Positions 16,467-24,413 of a DNA stretch of 64,000 bases are shown here, in pieces; within the stretch, counting starts at the first letter, position 1, and every line of letters starts with the position of its first letter. Below the pieces are notes generated by a model. The model saw only the letters and a program-made list of their open reading frames with translations, made no database searches and had not been told where the DNA came from. The DNA comes from Amycolatopsis coloradensis (GTDB lineage Bacteria; Actinomycetota; Actinomycetes; Mycobacteriales; Pseudonocardiaceae): assembly GCF_001953865.1 (NCBI RefSeq), contig NZ_MQUQ01000019.1:1-64000 (forward strand), in the 5' to 3' direction. The position numbers and the translations under genes are program-made.

Positions 16467-16544
16467 CTGAAGGACGCCATACCCGCGTCAGACGTGGCGA
16501 AGGCGCCCTTCAACCCCATCTCATGAGGGGAAAGTCCCCTTCAG
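16467..16544. repeat. Mosaic of palindromes after kstD
   Basis: CTGAAGG (16467) pairs with CCTTCAG (16538). Between them lie the quasi-palindromes GAAGG-CGC-CCTTC (16499), CTCATGAG (16520) and GGGGA-AAG-TCCCC (16527). The kstD stop codon is inside the right edge. This is a likely terminator built of several inverted units. Confidence 0.6.
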
Positions 16545-18289
16545 CTCACCGGGTGATCCGCCAGGTCGTTCGCCGCGACGTACCCGAAGGTCATCGCCGG
16601 GCCGATCGTCGACCCGGCACCCGCGTAGCTGTTGCCCATCACCGCCGCGCTGGCGTTCCCCGCGGCGTACAGCCCGGAAATGACCGAGCCGTCGGGCCGC
16701 AGGACCCGCGCCCGCGCGTCGGTCCGCATCCCGCCCTTGGTGCCGAGGTCGCCAGGGACGATCTTGAACGCGTAGAACGGGGGCTCCCAAAGCGCGGCGA
16801 GGCACGAGTTCGGCAGGACGTACGGGTCGGTGTAGTAGTGGTCGTAGGCGCTGGCGCCCCGGCGAAAGTCACTGTCCACACCGGACAGTGCCTGGCCGTT
16901 GAACCGGTTGACCGTGGCGCGCAACGCCTGCGGCGGGACGCCGATCGCGGAGCCGAGCGCCTCCACGGTCCACGCCTTCTTGACCGCGCCCGCCGAGTAC
17001 CACTCTTCGGGGAGCGGCAGCAGTGGCGCGACGTCGCGGAACAGGTATCGGTTGCGGTAGTGCTGGTCGACGACCAGCCACGCCGGGATCGTGGGCGACG
17101 TCGGGTTCCTGTCGTACATCGTGTGCACGACGTCGCTGTAGGGCGCCGCTTCGTTGACGAACCGTTTGCCCGCCGCGTCCACCATCAGCCCGCCGGGAAG
17201 TGTCCGCTCGGCGAGGCAGAAGTAGGGCTCGCCCGGCAACGGGATCGCCGGGCCCCACCAGGCGTCGTCCATCAGGTCCAGCGCCGCTCCGGCCCGCTTT
17301 CCCGCCAGGATCCCGTCGCCGGTGTTCGACCGGGCACCGACCGTCCACTGTGTACCGATCGGCTGCCGCTGGTGTTCCGCCCGCATGGCGGCGTTGTGCT
17401 CGAACCCGCCGGAGCCGACGATGACACCGCGCCGTGCCTTCACCACGCCTGCCGCGACGGTCACTCCGGCGACTTTCCCGTTTTCGATGACGAGATCCGT
17501 CAGAGGCGTGTTCAGCCACACCGGGACGCCTGCGCGCTGTAGTCCGGCTCGCAGGCCCGCGGCCAGCGATTGCCCCATGGTGAGCGGTTTCTGCCCGGCG
17601 AGAGCGGCGGCCGTACCGCGGGCGAGGCAGGCGGCGGCCACCGCGGCGCCCTTCGGGTGGACCGCGGCCAGCGCGAGCCATTTGTAGTCGGCGCTGAAGA
17701 CGACCATCCCCGCGGGTGTGGCGAGATAGGGCGCGTTCAGGTTGGCCAGTTCGGCGCCGAGGACGTTCCCGTCGAGCTGATCGGGTTCGATCGAGCGGCC
17801 GCCCGGCTTCCCTCCCGGCAGTTCCGGGTAATAGTCGCTGTAGCCCTCCATCCACCGGAACCGCAGCGGACTGTTGGCCATCACGAACGAAAGCATCGCC
17901 GGGCCGTTGGCGAGGAAAGCCCGCTGCCGTGAGGCGGGGATCGACGGGCCGACCACCGCGGCCAAGTACCGTGCGGCCTCTTCCGGGGTGTCGCGGACGC
18001 CTGCCGCCGCCAGCACCGAGTTGCCCGGAATCCAGATCCCCGCCCCCGACCGGGCGGCCGAACCGCCGAACTTCGCCGCTTTCTCCAGCACGACACAGCT
18101 GAGTCCGCGTCTGGCCGCCGTCAGCGCGGCGGTCATCCCGGCCGCTCCCGCGCCGGCCACGACGACGTCGTACTCGCCGATCACCGCGGCGTCCACCGAA
18201 GCCGTTCCGGCGAACGGAAGTCCCGAAGCGAGCGTGAGCCCAGCGCCCAGCAGGACCTGGCGCCGGGACAGACCGGAATCGGGACTCAT
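16541..18289 (-). CDS. kstD: FAD-dependent 3-ketosteroid delta1-dehydrogenase with Tat signal
   Basis: The 582-residue flavoprotein introduces the C1-C2 double bond in 3-ketosteroid ring A. After a twin-arginine leader (LSRRQVLLGAG, residues 7-17, then hydrophobic to about 28) comes the FAD motif VVVAGAGAAGMTAALTAA, KFGGSAARSGAGIWIPGN, and near the C-terminus NSYAGAGSTIGPAM. In the last, Tyr (about 555) and Gly four residues later match the catalytic Tyr/Gly of Rhodococcus KstD1. Typical KstDs are ~510-560 residues and lack a Tat leader, so export or envelope location is suggested. A KstR-like box lies 57 bases upstream. A fumarate-reductase-like relative is the alternative. Confidence 0.85.
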   Translation of the reverse strand: MSPDSGLSRRQVLLGAGLTLASGLPFAGTASVDAAVIGEYDVVVAGAGAAGMTAALTAARRGLSCVVLEKAAKFGGSAARSGAGIWIPGNSVLAAAGVRDTPEEAARYLAAVVGPSIPASRQRAFLANGPAMLSFVMANSPLRFRWMEGYSDYYPELPGGKPGGRSIEPDQLDGNVLGAELANLNAPYLATPAGMVVFSADYKWLALAAVHPKGAAVAAACLARGTAAALAGQKPLTMGQSLAAGLRAGLQRAGVPVWLNTPLTDLVIENGKVAGVTVAAGVVKARRGVIVGSGGFEHNAAMRAEHQRQPIGTQWTVGARSNTGDGILAGKRAGAALDLMDDAWWGPAIPLPGEPYFCLAERTLPGGLMVDAAGKRFVNEAAPYSDVVHTMYDRNPTSPTIPAWLVVDQHYRNRYLFRDVAPLLPLPEEWYSAGAVKKAWTVEALGSAIGVPPQALRATVNRFNGQALSGVDSDFRRGASAYDHYYTDPYVLPNSCLAALWEPPFYAFKIVPGDLGTKGGMRTDARARVLRPDGSVISGLYAAGNASAAVMGNSYAGAGSTIGPAMTFGYVAANDLADHPVS

Positions 18290-18345
18290 GAATCCTCCTC
18301 GCGTGGGGATCGAGCGAGGTCATGTTCTCCAGCCGAGCGCAAAAG

Positions 18346-18359
18346 TGAAACAAGTTCTA
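18346..18359. promoter_or_regulatory. KstR-type operator upstream of kstD
   Basis: TGAAACAAGTTCTA fits TnnAACnnGTTnnA, the operator of the cholesterol-catabolism repressor KstR. It is 57 bases upstream of the kstD start and differs at one base from the box at 10602. No KstR homologue is obvious in the window. Confidence 0.65.
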
Positions 18360-18419
18360 CCCGCTTGGAGCAGGCGTGGCCGGTCGCGCTCGGCCGGTCA
18401 CCTCAACCGGCACGGGCAT

Positions 18420-19460
18420 TCAGCCCAGAGCGCGGACCAGGTCCAGCGCGCGGCCGAGCGTGGCGAGCCGGTCGGCGACCGTCTCCCCCGCCGGGTACAG
18501 CCGGACCGTGTCGACCCCGGCGTCACGCCAGACAGCCAGCCGTCGCGCCACCATCGGTTCGGTGCCGATCAGCGTCGTGCCGAGCACCATTTCGTCGGTC
18601 ACCAGCGCGGCGGCGCCTTCCCGGTCGCCTGCCTGCCAGCGTTCCCGCACGGCCGCGGCGGCCTCGGCCCAGCCTTGCCTGCTGTAGGCGTTGTTGTAGA
18701 AGTTCGTCTTCGCCGAACCCATCCCGCCGAGGCTGAACGCGAGTTCGGCCTTGCGGCCCGCGACCATACCGCGCAACTCGTCCTCGTCCCGGGCGAACGC
18801 GACCTCGGCGCCCTGGCAGACGTCGAGGTCCGCCCGCGACCGGCCCGCCTTCGCGAGACCGGCGTCGAGATGCGAGAAGTAGGCTTCCGCCCCCTCCGGG
18901 ACGAAACTGGTGCCCAGCCAGCCGTCCGCGATCTCGCCGGTCAGCTCAAGGAGCTTCGGCGAGAGCGTCGCCAAGTGGATCGGGATGTCCGGATTCGGCG
19001 TCGTCGACAGCCGCATCGGCCGGGCATCACCCGGCAGCGGGATCTCGAACTCCTTGCCGGTGAACGAGATCTTCTCCCCCGCGAACGCCTGACGGATGAT
19101 CGCGACCGTTTCGCGCATCCGCGTCAGCGGCCGGGCGAACGGAACGCCGTGCAGACCTTCGATCACCTGTGGCCCCGAGGCCCCGAGCCCGAGGGCGAAC
19201 CGGCCACCGGACAGCTCCGAGAGCGTCAGCGCGGCCTGCGCGATCGCGACCGGACTCCGCGTGCCGAGCTGGATGATCCCCGAGCCGAGCCGGATCCGTT
19301 CGGTCCGCGCGGCGAGATAGCCGAGCACGGACGGCGCGTCCGAACCCCACGCCTCGGCGACCCAGCAGTCGTCGAGGCCGAGTTTTTCCGCCTCCAGCAC
19401 GAAATCCAGCGTGTCCCACCAGCCCCGCGAGGCCTCGACCGTGGTCGCCGTCCGCATCAC
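18420..19460 (-). CDS. LLM class F420-dependent oxidoreductase
   Basis: The 346-residue luciferase-like TIM barrel has DDCWVAEAWGSDAPSVLGYL, the conserved RIRLGSGIIQLGTRSP strand-loop and LSGGRFALGLGASGPQVIEG. These are typical of F420-dependent N5,N10-methylene-H4MPT reductase-like enzymes of actinobacteria. The ATG overlaps the TGA of the SRPBCC gene upstream (19457-19460), so the two are translationally coupled. With kstD downstream the context suggests a catabolic role; the substrate is unknown. Confidence 0.87.
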   Translation of the reverse strand: MMRTATTVEASRGWWDTLDFVLEAEKLGLDDCWVAEAWGSDAPSVLGYLAARTERIRLGSGIIQLGTRSPVAIAQAALTLSELSGGRFALGLGASGPQVIEGLHGVPFARPLTRMRETVAIIRQAFAGEKISFTGKEFEIPLPGDARPMRLSTTPNPDIPIHLATLSPKLLELTGEIADGWLGTSFVPEGAEAYFSHLDAGLAKAGRSRADLDVCQGAEVAFARDEDELRGMVAGRKAELAFSLGGMGSAKTNFYNNAYSRQGWAEAAAAVRERWQAGDREGAAALVTDEMVLGTTLIGTEPMVARRLAVWRDAGVDTVRLYPAGETVADRLATLGRALDLVRALG

Positions 19461-19975
19461 GCGCGGGCCGCCTCGGCCCGCTCCTTGATCGCGGCGAGGG
19501 TCGCGGTCATCGCGTTCTCGAATTCACGCAACCGGACAAAGACGATCTTCTCCTCCTTGTCCGGCATCTGCTCGATGGCCAGCGAAAGACCCGATCGGCC
19601 CGGCCCCACCTGCATCCACTGCCGGAGCTTCGTACCGCCGTTCTCGGGCTCCAACGTGAAGCGCCACAGCGCGGTCGGCGTCTCGGGGTCGTGGACCGCC
19701 CAGGTGAAGACGCGCGGCGCCTCGCATTCGACGACGTGCGACGTCGTCTCCCATTCGCCGAACGCGTCGTGCTTGCTGCGGCCGACGAACCGCCTGCCGA
19801 CCGCGGCGTCACCGGCCGCGCCGTCGCACCATTCGGCCGCCTGGAGTTCCTGGCTCATCCCCGGCATCAGCCGCACGTCCGAGACGATCGACCAGACACG
19901 CTCCGGATCGGCATCGACCCAGGCCTGGACCTCGACCGTCGGCTTGTCGGCGTATTTGGCGCCGGTCCACTCCAT
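19457..19975 (-). CDS. SRPBCC family protein
   Basis: The 172-residue START-like protein has VEVQAWVDADPERVWSIVSD near the N-terminus, RSKHDAFGEWETTSHVVECE in the middle and a C-terminal helix. It may bind or dehydrate a hydrophobic ligand. It is coupled to the downstream LLM oxidoreductase, and a HxlR regulator precedes it on the same strand, 48 bases away across an AT-rich promoter-like stretch. Confidence 0.85.
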   Translation of the reverse strand: MEWTGAKYADKPTVEVQAWVDADPERVWSIVSDVRLMPGMSQELQAAEWCDGAAGDAAVGRRFVGRSKHDAFGEWETTSHVVECEAPRVFTWAVHDPETPTALWRFTLEPENGGTKLRQWMQVGPGRSGLSLAIEQMPDKEEKIVFVRLREFENAMTATLAAIKERAEAARA

Positions 19976-20023
19976 CGTGGCCCCCTCTCCATGCTCGTGA
20001 CTTCGATAGTTGCGTAGATAGAC

Positions 20024-20539
20024 TTAGGTTGTCAAACCTTCCTGGACGGTGAAGCGGCGCACCACGTCAGGGCGGCTCGCGAGCTTCGACGGGTAGCCCG
20101 GCCCGAGCCGCGCCCGGGTGTTCTCCGCGGTGAGCGGCCCGGCACAGTGCGCGCAGACGACCTCGGCGTGCGTGTCGTGCCCGCAGGTGTCGTGATGGAG
20201 GGTGATCGGCGGCCCGTCCTCCCCGGAGAGCCAGCGGTCGCCCCACCGCGTCATCGCGGTGAGCACACCGTAGAAATCGGCGCCCTTCTCGGTCAGCACG
20301 TAGTCGTAACGGACCGGATCGGCCTGGTAAGCCCGCTTTTCCAGCAGCCCTTCACCGACGAGGCGGCGCAGCCGGTCGGCGAGGGTGTTCCGCGCGATGC
20401 CGAGTTCCTGCTGGAACTCGTCGAACCGGCGGATCCCGTAGAACGCCTCCCGCAGCACCAGCGGCGTCCACCAGTCGCCGAGCAGGTCCATGGTGCGCGC
20501 GATCGAGCACGGCCACTGCGCGAACGAAGTCCGTTTCAT
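20024..20539 (-). CDS. HxlR family regulator with Cys/His C-terminal motif
   Basis: The 171-residue protein has an HxlR winged helix (WPCSIARTMDLLGDWWTPLV, Cys11; RNTLADRLRRLVGEGLL) and, beyond the usual ~110 residues, a tail with CGHDTHAEVVCAHCAGPL. This gives two Cys and two His, plus a CxxC-like pair, and may hold a metal. It lies upstream of the SRPBCC-LLM pair, which it probably controls. The effector is unknown. Confidence 0.85.
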   Translation of the reverse strand: MKRTSFAQWPCSIARTMDLLGDWWTPLVLREAFYGIRRFDEFQQELGIARNTLADRLRRLVGEGLLEKRAYQADPVRYDYVLTEKGADFYGVLTAMTRWGDRWLSGEDGPPITLHHDTCGHDTHAEVVCAHCAGPLTAENTRARLGPGYPSKLASRPDVVRRFTVQEGLTT

Positions 20540-20599
20540 GCTCGCGAGCCTACGCCTGAGGTAATTGATCCGGTCATTCCTCCACCCATTCTCCGGCGC

Positions 20600-21697
20600 T
20601 CAGGCGCTGGCACGAAATGTTGCGATCCGGTCAAGGAGTTCCCGCGCGTTAATGTCGTCAGCTCGTCTCCGCGCGCATTCCGACAGCGGCCGCAAACGAT
20701 CCCGCGTCCGCGCGGAACGGATTCCGTCCGCGATCTCCATCGCGGCGAGGCCGACCTCCGCCGCGCGGTCGAGGTCGCCTTCCAGCGCGTGGTCGACGGC
20801 GAGCCAGATCATCGTCAGCGACCGGCTGCGCGCCATGTCCGGGCCGTAGCCGTCGATGGCCTCGGTCAGCGCGGGGATGGCCTCCCCGCTGTGGCGGACG
20901 TCGACGAGCCTGGCGAGTTCGGTGCGCACCGTGCCGATCATCGCGGCCATGTCGTTGGCCGTGAAGAAAGCCGACCACGACGGGGCGACGTCGGCCGAGG
21001 AACTGGCGAACTGTTCCGGGGCATGGGAAAGCTTGTCCAGCGCCTGGCGGACGTCGCCGAGCAGCGCGTAGGCCCATGCCTCGTTCGCCGAGAGAATGGC
21101 CTGCGACAGCGGCGTGCCCGCCCGGCGGGCCGCGAGCTGTCCCTGACCGAACTGGTCGAGCGCCTCCACTGGAGAGCGGTGATGCAGGTACATCCGGCCG
21201 AGCCGGTAGTGGATGTTGGCGGCGAGATCGTCGTTGCCCGCCTCCGCCGCGAGTTCGAGCGCGCGGCGGAAGTGCCGCTCCGCCCGGACGGGGCGGCCGG
21301 AGTCGAATTCCGTCCAGCCGACCAGATTGTGGAGATCCGCGACCACGCCCGCCAGCCTCCGCGCCAGCGCCTCGGACATCATCCCCCGCCGCAGTGCCAC
21401 GCCGTAGGGCTCCAGCACCCGCAGAAGTTCGCGGCATGCCCCGCCGCCTTCGCGGTAGTCGCGCGCACGAAGCGTCCCGATGACGCCCTCGAGCCGATCG
21501 ATGTCGGCCTGCCCGACGCGCATCGGGAGCCGCTCAATCACCGCGACGTCCCTGAGCTCTCGGCACAGCCGGATCGGTCCCGTCGCCCGCTCGGAGCGGG
21601 GGCGGCACGCAGCCCCGGCGCTCCCGGCGCCGCTGCCCGTGAACCGTCTCACGCCGGCCAGCGTCCGCCCTCGGAATGGTGACCGTGATTCGCACAC
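20600..21697 (-). CDS. TPR-repeat regulator-like protein lacking an HTH
   Basis: The 365-residue protein matches the C-terminal TPR part of large Streptomyces/Amycolatopsis regulators: IERLPMRVGQADIDRLEGVI, then ADLHNLVGWTEFDSGRPVRA, LAANIHYRLGRMYLHHRSPV and SANEAWAYALLGDVRQALDK. In those proteins an XRE-type HTH normally comes first; here the first ~60 residues are Arg/Ser-rich and show none. The GTG start follows GGGGAAGAG. Either this is a stand-alone TPR protein or the 5' end of a decayed regulator. Confidence 0.7.
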   Translation of the reverse strand: MCESRSPFRGRTLAGVRRFTGSGAGSAGAACRPRSERATGPIRLCRELRDVAVIERLPMRVGQADIDRLEGVIGTLRARDYREGGGACRELLRVLEPYGVALRRGMMSEALARRLAGVVADLHNLVGWTEFDSGRPVRAERHFRRALELAAEAGNDDLAANIHYRLGRMYLHHRSPVEALDQFGQGQLAARRAGTPLSQAILSANEAWAYALLGDVRQALDKLSHAPEQFASSSADVAPSWSAFFTANDMAAMIGTVRTELARLVDVRHSGEAIPALTEAIDGYGPDMARSRSLTMIWLAVDHALEGDLDRAAEVGLAAMEIADGIRSARTRDRLRPLSECARRRADDINARELLDRIATFRASA

Positions 21698-22067
21698 CCA
21701 TCGCTCTTCCCCTTCCCGGCACACCACGATCAAGCTCGCCGAGGTCCAGGACGGAGCCACGCCGGACTCCGGAAAATCGCGAACGACGCAATTGTGATGC
21801 TAACCTCAAACAATAGCGATTTCATCCGCCGAATGGTTGGCTATTTTCAGTCACCGGAATATGCACGTGCGGAATCTCTTTCTTTTGCACGGATGATCGT
21901 TTTCCCAGTTGCTCACCGCACGTGCACAGCGGGAACCGTCTGTGAGCACGTGAGACACAGCTCTCAGCCGAACGTGTGAAAGTTGTCGACTCGGGTCACG
22001 AAAAGACTTCACATTGCGTTATCCATGGCTGAAGATCAACAGCAACCGAACGTAAGGGGCTAGAGCG
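21698..22067. other. Gene-free AT-richer divergent region
   Basis: This 370-base gap between the TPR gene and the SsgA-like gene is clearly less GC-rich than its surroundings (about 21780-22020). It presumably holds both promoters, though I cannot place clear -10/-35 pairs. A 12-codon open frame, MAEDQQQPNVRG, runs from ATG 22025 to TAG 22063 just before the ssg start. No larger coding frame is convincing. Confidence 0.5.
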
Positions 22068-22481
22068 TTGGACAAGGAAAGCGACCTCATCCGGGGGACC
22101 ATCGTCTTCGGTCTGCGCACTTTCGGTGCGGACCCCCTCCCGGTCCAAGCCGATCTCGAGTACGACCCGGAAGACCCCTACGCCGTCGTGGTGGCCTACC
22201 ACTCAGGCGGCGGCACGGTCCGCTGGATGTTCGGCCGGGACCTGCTCGCGGACGGCCTCCTCACCCCATCGGGCGAGGGCGACGTGATCATCAGCCCGGC
22301 CGACGACGCCTCGATCGTGATTTTCGCGCTCAGCGCGCCCGACGGCTGCGCGGTGCTCGAAGCGCCGGCGCAGGAGCTGGCCGAGTTCCTCGACCTCACC
22401 TACGACGTCGTGCCCGCCGGTTCCGAGCCGGAATGGTTCGACTTCGACCAGGAGATCGGCAAGCTCGTCACGGAGTCCTGA
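22068..22481 (+). CDS. SsgA family sporulation/cell-division regulator
   Basis: The 137-residue protein is a SsgA-like protein (SALP): LEYDPEDPYAVVVAYHSGGG, VRWMFGRDLLADGLLTPSGE, GDVIISPADD and the C-terminal acidic tail DFDQEIGKLVTES. SALPs guide septum placement and peptidoglycan synthesis in actinobacteria by localising divisome proteins such as FtsZ. The start is TTG, 10-13 bases after AAGGGG; no in-frame ATG is available. A hairpin follows its stop, so the gene is monocistronic. Confidence 0.88.
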   Translation: MDKESDLIRGTIVFGLRTFGADPLPVQADLEYDPEDPYAVVVAYHSGGGTVRWMFGRDLLADGLLTPSGEGDVIISPADDASIVIFALSAPDGCAVLEAPAQELAEFLDLTYDVVPAGSEPEWFDFDQEIGKLVTES

Positions 22482-22494
22482 TGGTCGACGCCAA

Positions 22495-22522
22495 GACCGC
22501 AACCAGAGGACTACTTGCGGTC
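22495..22522. terminator. Hairpin with CCAGAGGACTAC loop after the ssg gene
   Basis: GACCGCAA pairs with TTGCGGTC around CCAGAGGACTAC. The loop and right arm (ACCAGAGGACTACTTGCGG) recur exactly at 25553-25571, and a variant is at 22694. Confidence 0.6.
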
Positions 22523-22569
22523 TCGACCAAGGCCCGCCCCACGCCGCACCCTTGCTCGAAGACGGGACA

Positions 22570-22676
22570 CGCGTGCTTGGACGGCGAACTCGCGTGCCGG
22601 GATGGCGAACTCGCGTGACCGGACGAGTCACGTGCCCAAGCACGCGAGTGACGTGTCCAGGCACGCGAGTTCCGCC
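22570..22676. repeat. Cluster of ACTCGCGTG / CACGCGAGT repeats
   Basis: GGCGAACTCGCGTG occurs twice 21 bases apart (22583, 22604) and inverted relatives CACGCGAGT occur at 22641 and 22662. CGCGTGCTTGG (22570) pairs with CCAAGCACGCG (22636). The block is non-coding and lies between two hairpins that separate the ssg and monooxygenase genes. Confidence 0.65.
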
Positions 22677-22693
22677 TTCAGGCACAGGACGAT

Positions 22694-22717
22694 CCGCAAG
22701 TAGAGGACTAATTGCGG
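22694..22717. terminator. Hairpin with AGAGGACTA loop at the monooxygenase stop
   Basis: CCGCAA pairs with TTGCGG around GTAGAGGACTAA. The TAG stop of the minus-strand gene lies inside the loop. The same AGAGGACTA loop is found at 22495 and 25553. Confidence 0.55.
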
Positions 22718-24078
22718 CGGTAGCGGGCGCCCGGGTGGTCGTCACGCAGCCGCACCTGACCGGGTTCGTAGATGCTCTCCCGCAGGGTGCCGCCCTCGTA
22801 GTCCTCCCAGACCAGACCGCGGCGCTGTAGTTCCGGGACCACGAGATCGATGAAGTCGGCGAAGGTGCCCGGCGTGATCGCGTAGGCGATGTTAAAGCCG
22901 TCGACGTCGGCCTCCTCGACCCAACGCTCCAGTTCATCGGCCACGGTCGCGGGCGAGCCGACGACCACCGGTCCCAGTCCGCCGATGCCGAGGAACTTCC
23001 CGATCTCCTCCGGCGTCCAGGACCTCGTCGGGTCGGCCTTGGAGAAGTTCTCCACCACCGACTGGATCGCCTCGCTGTGCACGTGCTCGAGGATCTCGGT
23101 CGGCGAATAGCCGGAAAGATCGATCCCGGTCCACCCGCCGAACAGGGTGAGCGCGCCCTCGTAACTCGCACGGTCGAGATAGTCGCGAAACTTCTCCTGT
23201 GCGGCCTCGTCGGTCTCGGCGACGATCGGGGTCACGAGCGCGAAGAACTTGACGCTCTCCGGATCGCGGCCGAATCCCGCGGCCTGGCGTCGGACATCGG
23301 CCACGTTCCGGCCGACGACGTCGGTCGAATGGCCCATGATGAACACGGCTTCGGCGTGCTTGGCGGCGAAGGAACGCCCCTTGGTCGACGTCCCGGCCTG
23401 ATAGAGCACCGGTGTCCGCTGCGGCGACGGTTCGGCGAGGAAGACACCGGGAACCGAATAGTACTCCCCTTTGTGTTCGATGGGGTGGACCTTGTCCGGA
23501 TCCGCGTAGCGACCGGTGGCCTTGTTCGCGACCACGGCGTCGTCCTCCCACGAGGATTCCCACAGTTTGTAGGTGACCTCGAGGAATTCCTCGCCGATTT
23601 CGTACCGGTTGTCGTGGGTGATCTGCTGATCGAGGCCGAGGTTCACCGCCGCACTGTCCAAATAGGACGTCACGATGTTCCAGGCGACCCGGCCCTTGGT
23701 CAGATGATCGAGGGTGGTGAACTTGCGCGCCAAGGCATACGGCTGTTCGTAGGTGAGGGAAACCGTGACGCCGAACCCGAGGTTCTTCGTCACCGCGGCC
23801 ATCGCCGAAACCGACAGCAGCGGATCGTTCACCGGGACCTGCGTCCCCGTGCCCACCGCGGGATCCCGCGAATCACGGTAAACGTCGTAGACGCCGAGGA
23901 CGTCGGCCAGGAAAAGACCGTCGAATTTACCGCGCTCCAGCAACCGCGCCAATTCGGTCCAGTATTCGAGATCCTTGTACCGATGCGCCTGATCGTCGGG
24001 ATGGGTCCACACACCGGGCGCGAGATGACCCGTGACGGCCATGTCGAAAGCGTTGAGACGAATTCTTTTCGCGGGCAT
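22708..24078 (-). CDS. NtaA/DmoA family FMN-dependent monooxygenase
   Basis: This 456-residue LLM-type monooxygenase belongs to the NtaA/SnaA/DmoA/SoxA group. Features are RIRLNAFDMAVTGHLAPGVW, the SVSAMAAVTKNLGFGVTVSL strand, LDHLTKGRVAWNIVTSYLDS and PVLYQAGTSTKGRSFAAKHA. These enzymes use reduced flavin and O2 to attack sulphides, sulphonates, chelators or aromatics; DmoA oxidises dimethyl sulphide. No flavin reductase is adjacent. The ATG is the first in frame. Substrate undetermined. Confidence 0.87.
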   Translation of the reverse strand: MPAKRIRLNAFDMAVTGHLAPGVWTHPDDQAHRYKDLEYWTELARLLERGKFDGLFLADVLGVYDVYRDSRDPAVGTGTQVPVNDPLLSVSAMAAVTKNLGFGVTVSLTYEQPYALARKFTTLDHLTKGRVAWNIVTSYLDSAAVNLGLDQQITHDNRYEIGEEFLEVTYKLWESSWEDDAVVANKATGRYADPDKVHPIEHKGEYYSVPGVFLAEPSPQRTPVLYQAGTSTKGRSFAAKHAEAVFIMGHSTDVVGRNVADVRRQAAGFGRDPESVKFFALVTPIVAETDEAAQEKFRDYLDRASYEGALTLFGGWTGIDLSGYSPTEILEHVHSEAIQSVVENFSKADPTRSWTPEEIGKFLGIGGLGPVVVGSPATVADELERWVEEADVDGFNIAYAITPGTFADFIDLVVPELQRRGLVWEDYEGGTLRESIYEPGQVRLRDDHPGARYRRN

Positions 24079-24151
24079 GGGCGAAAGGAAACCCAGCGGC
24101 GGGCCGGGTGGTCAAGAAAGGGCCGTCCGATCTCACCTGCCGGGAGTCAGA

Positions 24152-24277
24152 CTACCGATAGCCCCGCACCGGCACGAAGACGGACCACTGATCGGGACGT
24201 CCGGGCTCGCAGTTGTCGCCTGCCGGCAACGTCGACGCGTTCGTGCCGCCGTAGTCGACCCCACGCGAACGCGCCAT
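24152..24277 (-). CDS. Possible 41-residue small protein or gene relic
   Basis: The frame starts MARSRGVDYGGTNASTLPAG and ends NCEPGRPDQWSVFVPVRGYR, a composition that looks like a genuine protein C-terminus. There is no clear ribosome site and an in-frame stop lies nine codons upstream. It may be the tail of a decayed gene rather than a working one. Confidence 0.3.
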   Translation of the reverse strand: MARSRGVDYGGTNASTLPAGDNCEPGRPDQWSVFVPVRGYR

Positions 24278-24367
24278 CCGGAAGCAGCAAGACGGCCGCG
24301 GTCAAAGAAGCGGACAGGTACGGGAGGCAAGAACATCCCGTCGGCTCTCTGAGAAATCCCGGGGTGG

Positions 24368-24405
24368 GGGTAGCGGTGCCGTGCGAGTGGGCGGCACCGC
24401 TACCC
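24368..24405. terminator. 14-bp hairpin after fgd
   Basis: GGGTAGCGGTGCCG pairs perfectly with CGGCACCGCTACCC around a 10-base loop. It is nine bases beyond the fgd stop on the minus strand. Confidence 0.75.
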
Positions 24406-24413
24406 GTTCCGGC

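Larger units (their letters stand above)
24079..24413. other. 335-base gap between monooxygenase and fgd
   Basis: The gap holds a 41-codon minus-strand open frame (24152-24277, listed separately) and the fgd terminator hairpin (24368-24405). I looked for a sulphur-responsive riboswitch ahead of the monooxygenase and recognised none. Confidence 0.5.

Noticed and set aside
22570..22676. CRISPR-like array
   Set aside because: Repeats are short, in both orientations, with no unique spacers of constant length and no cas genes.
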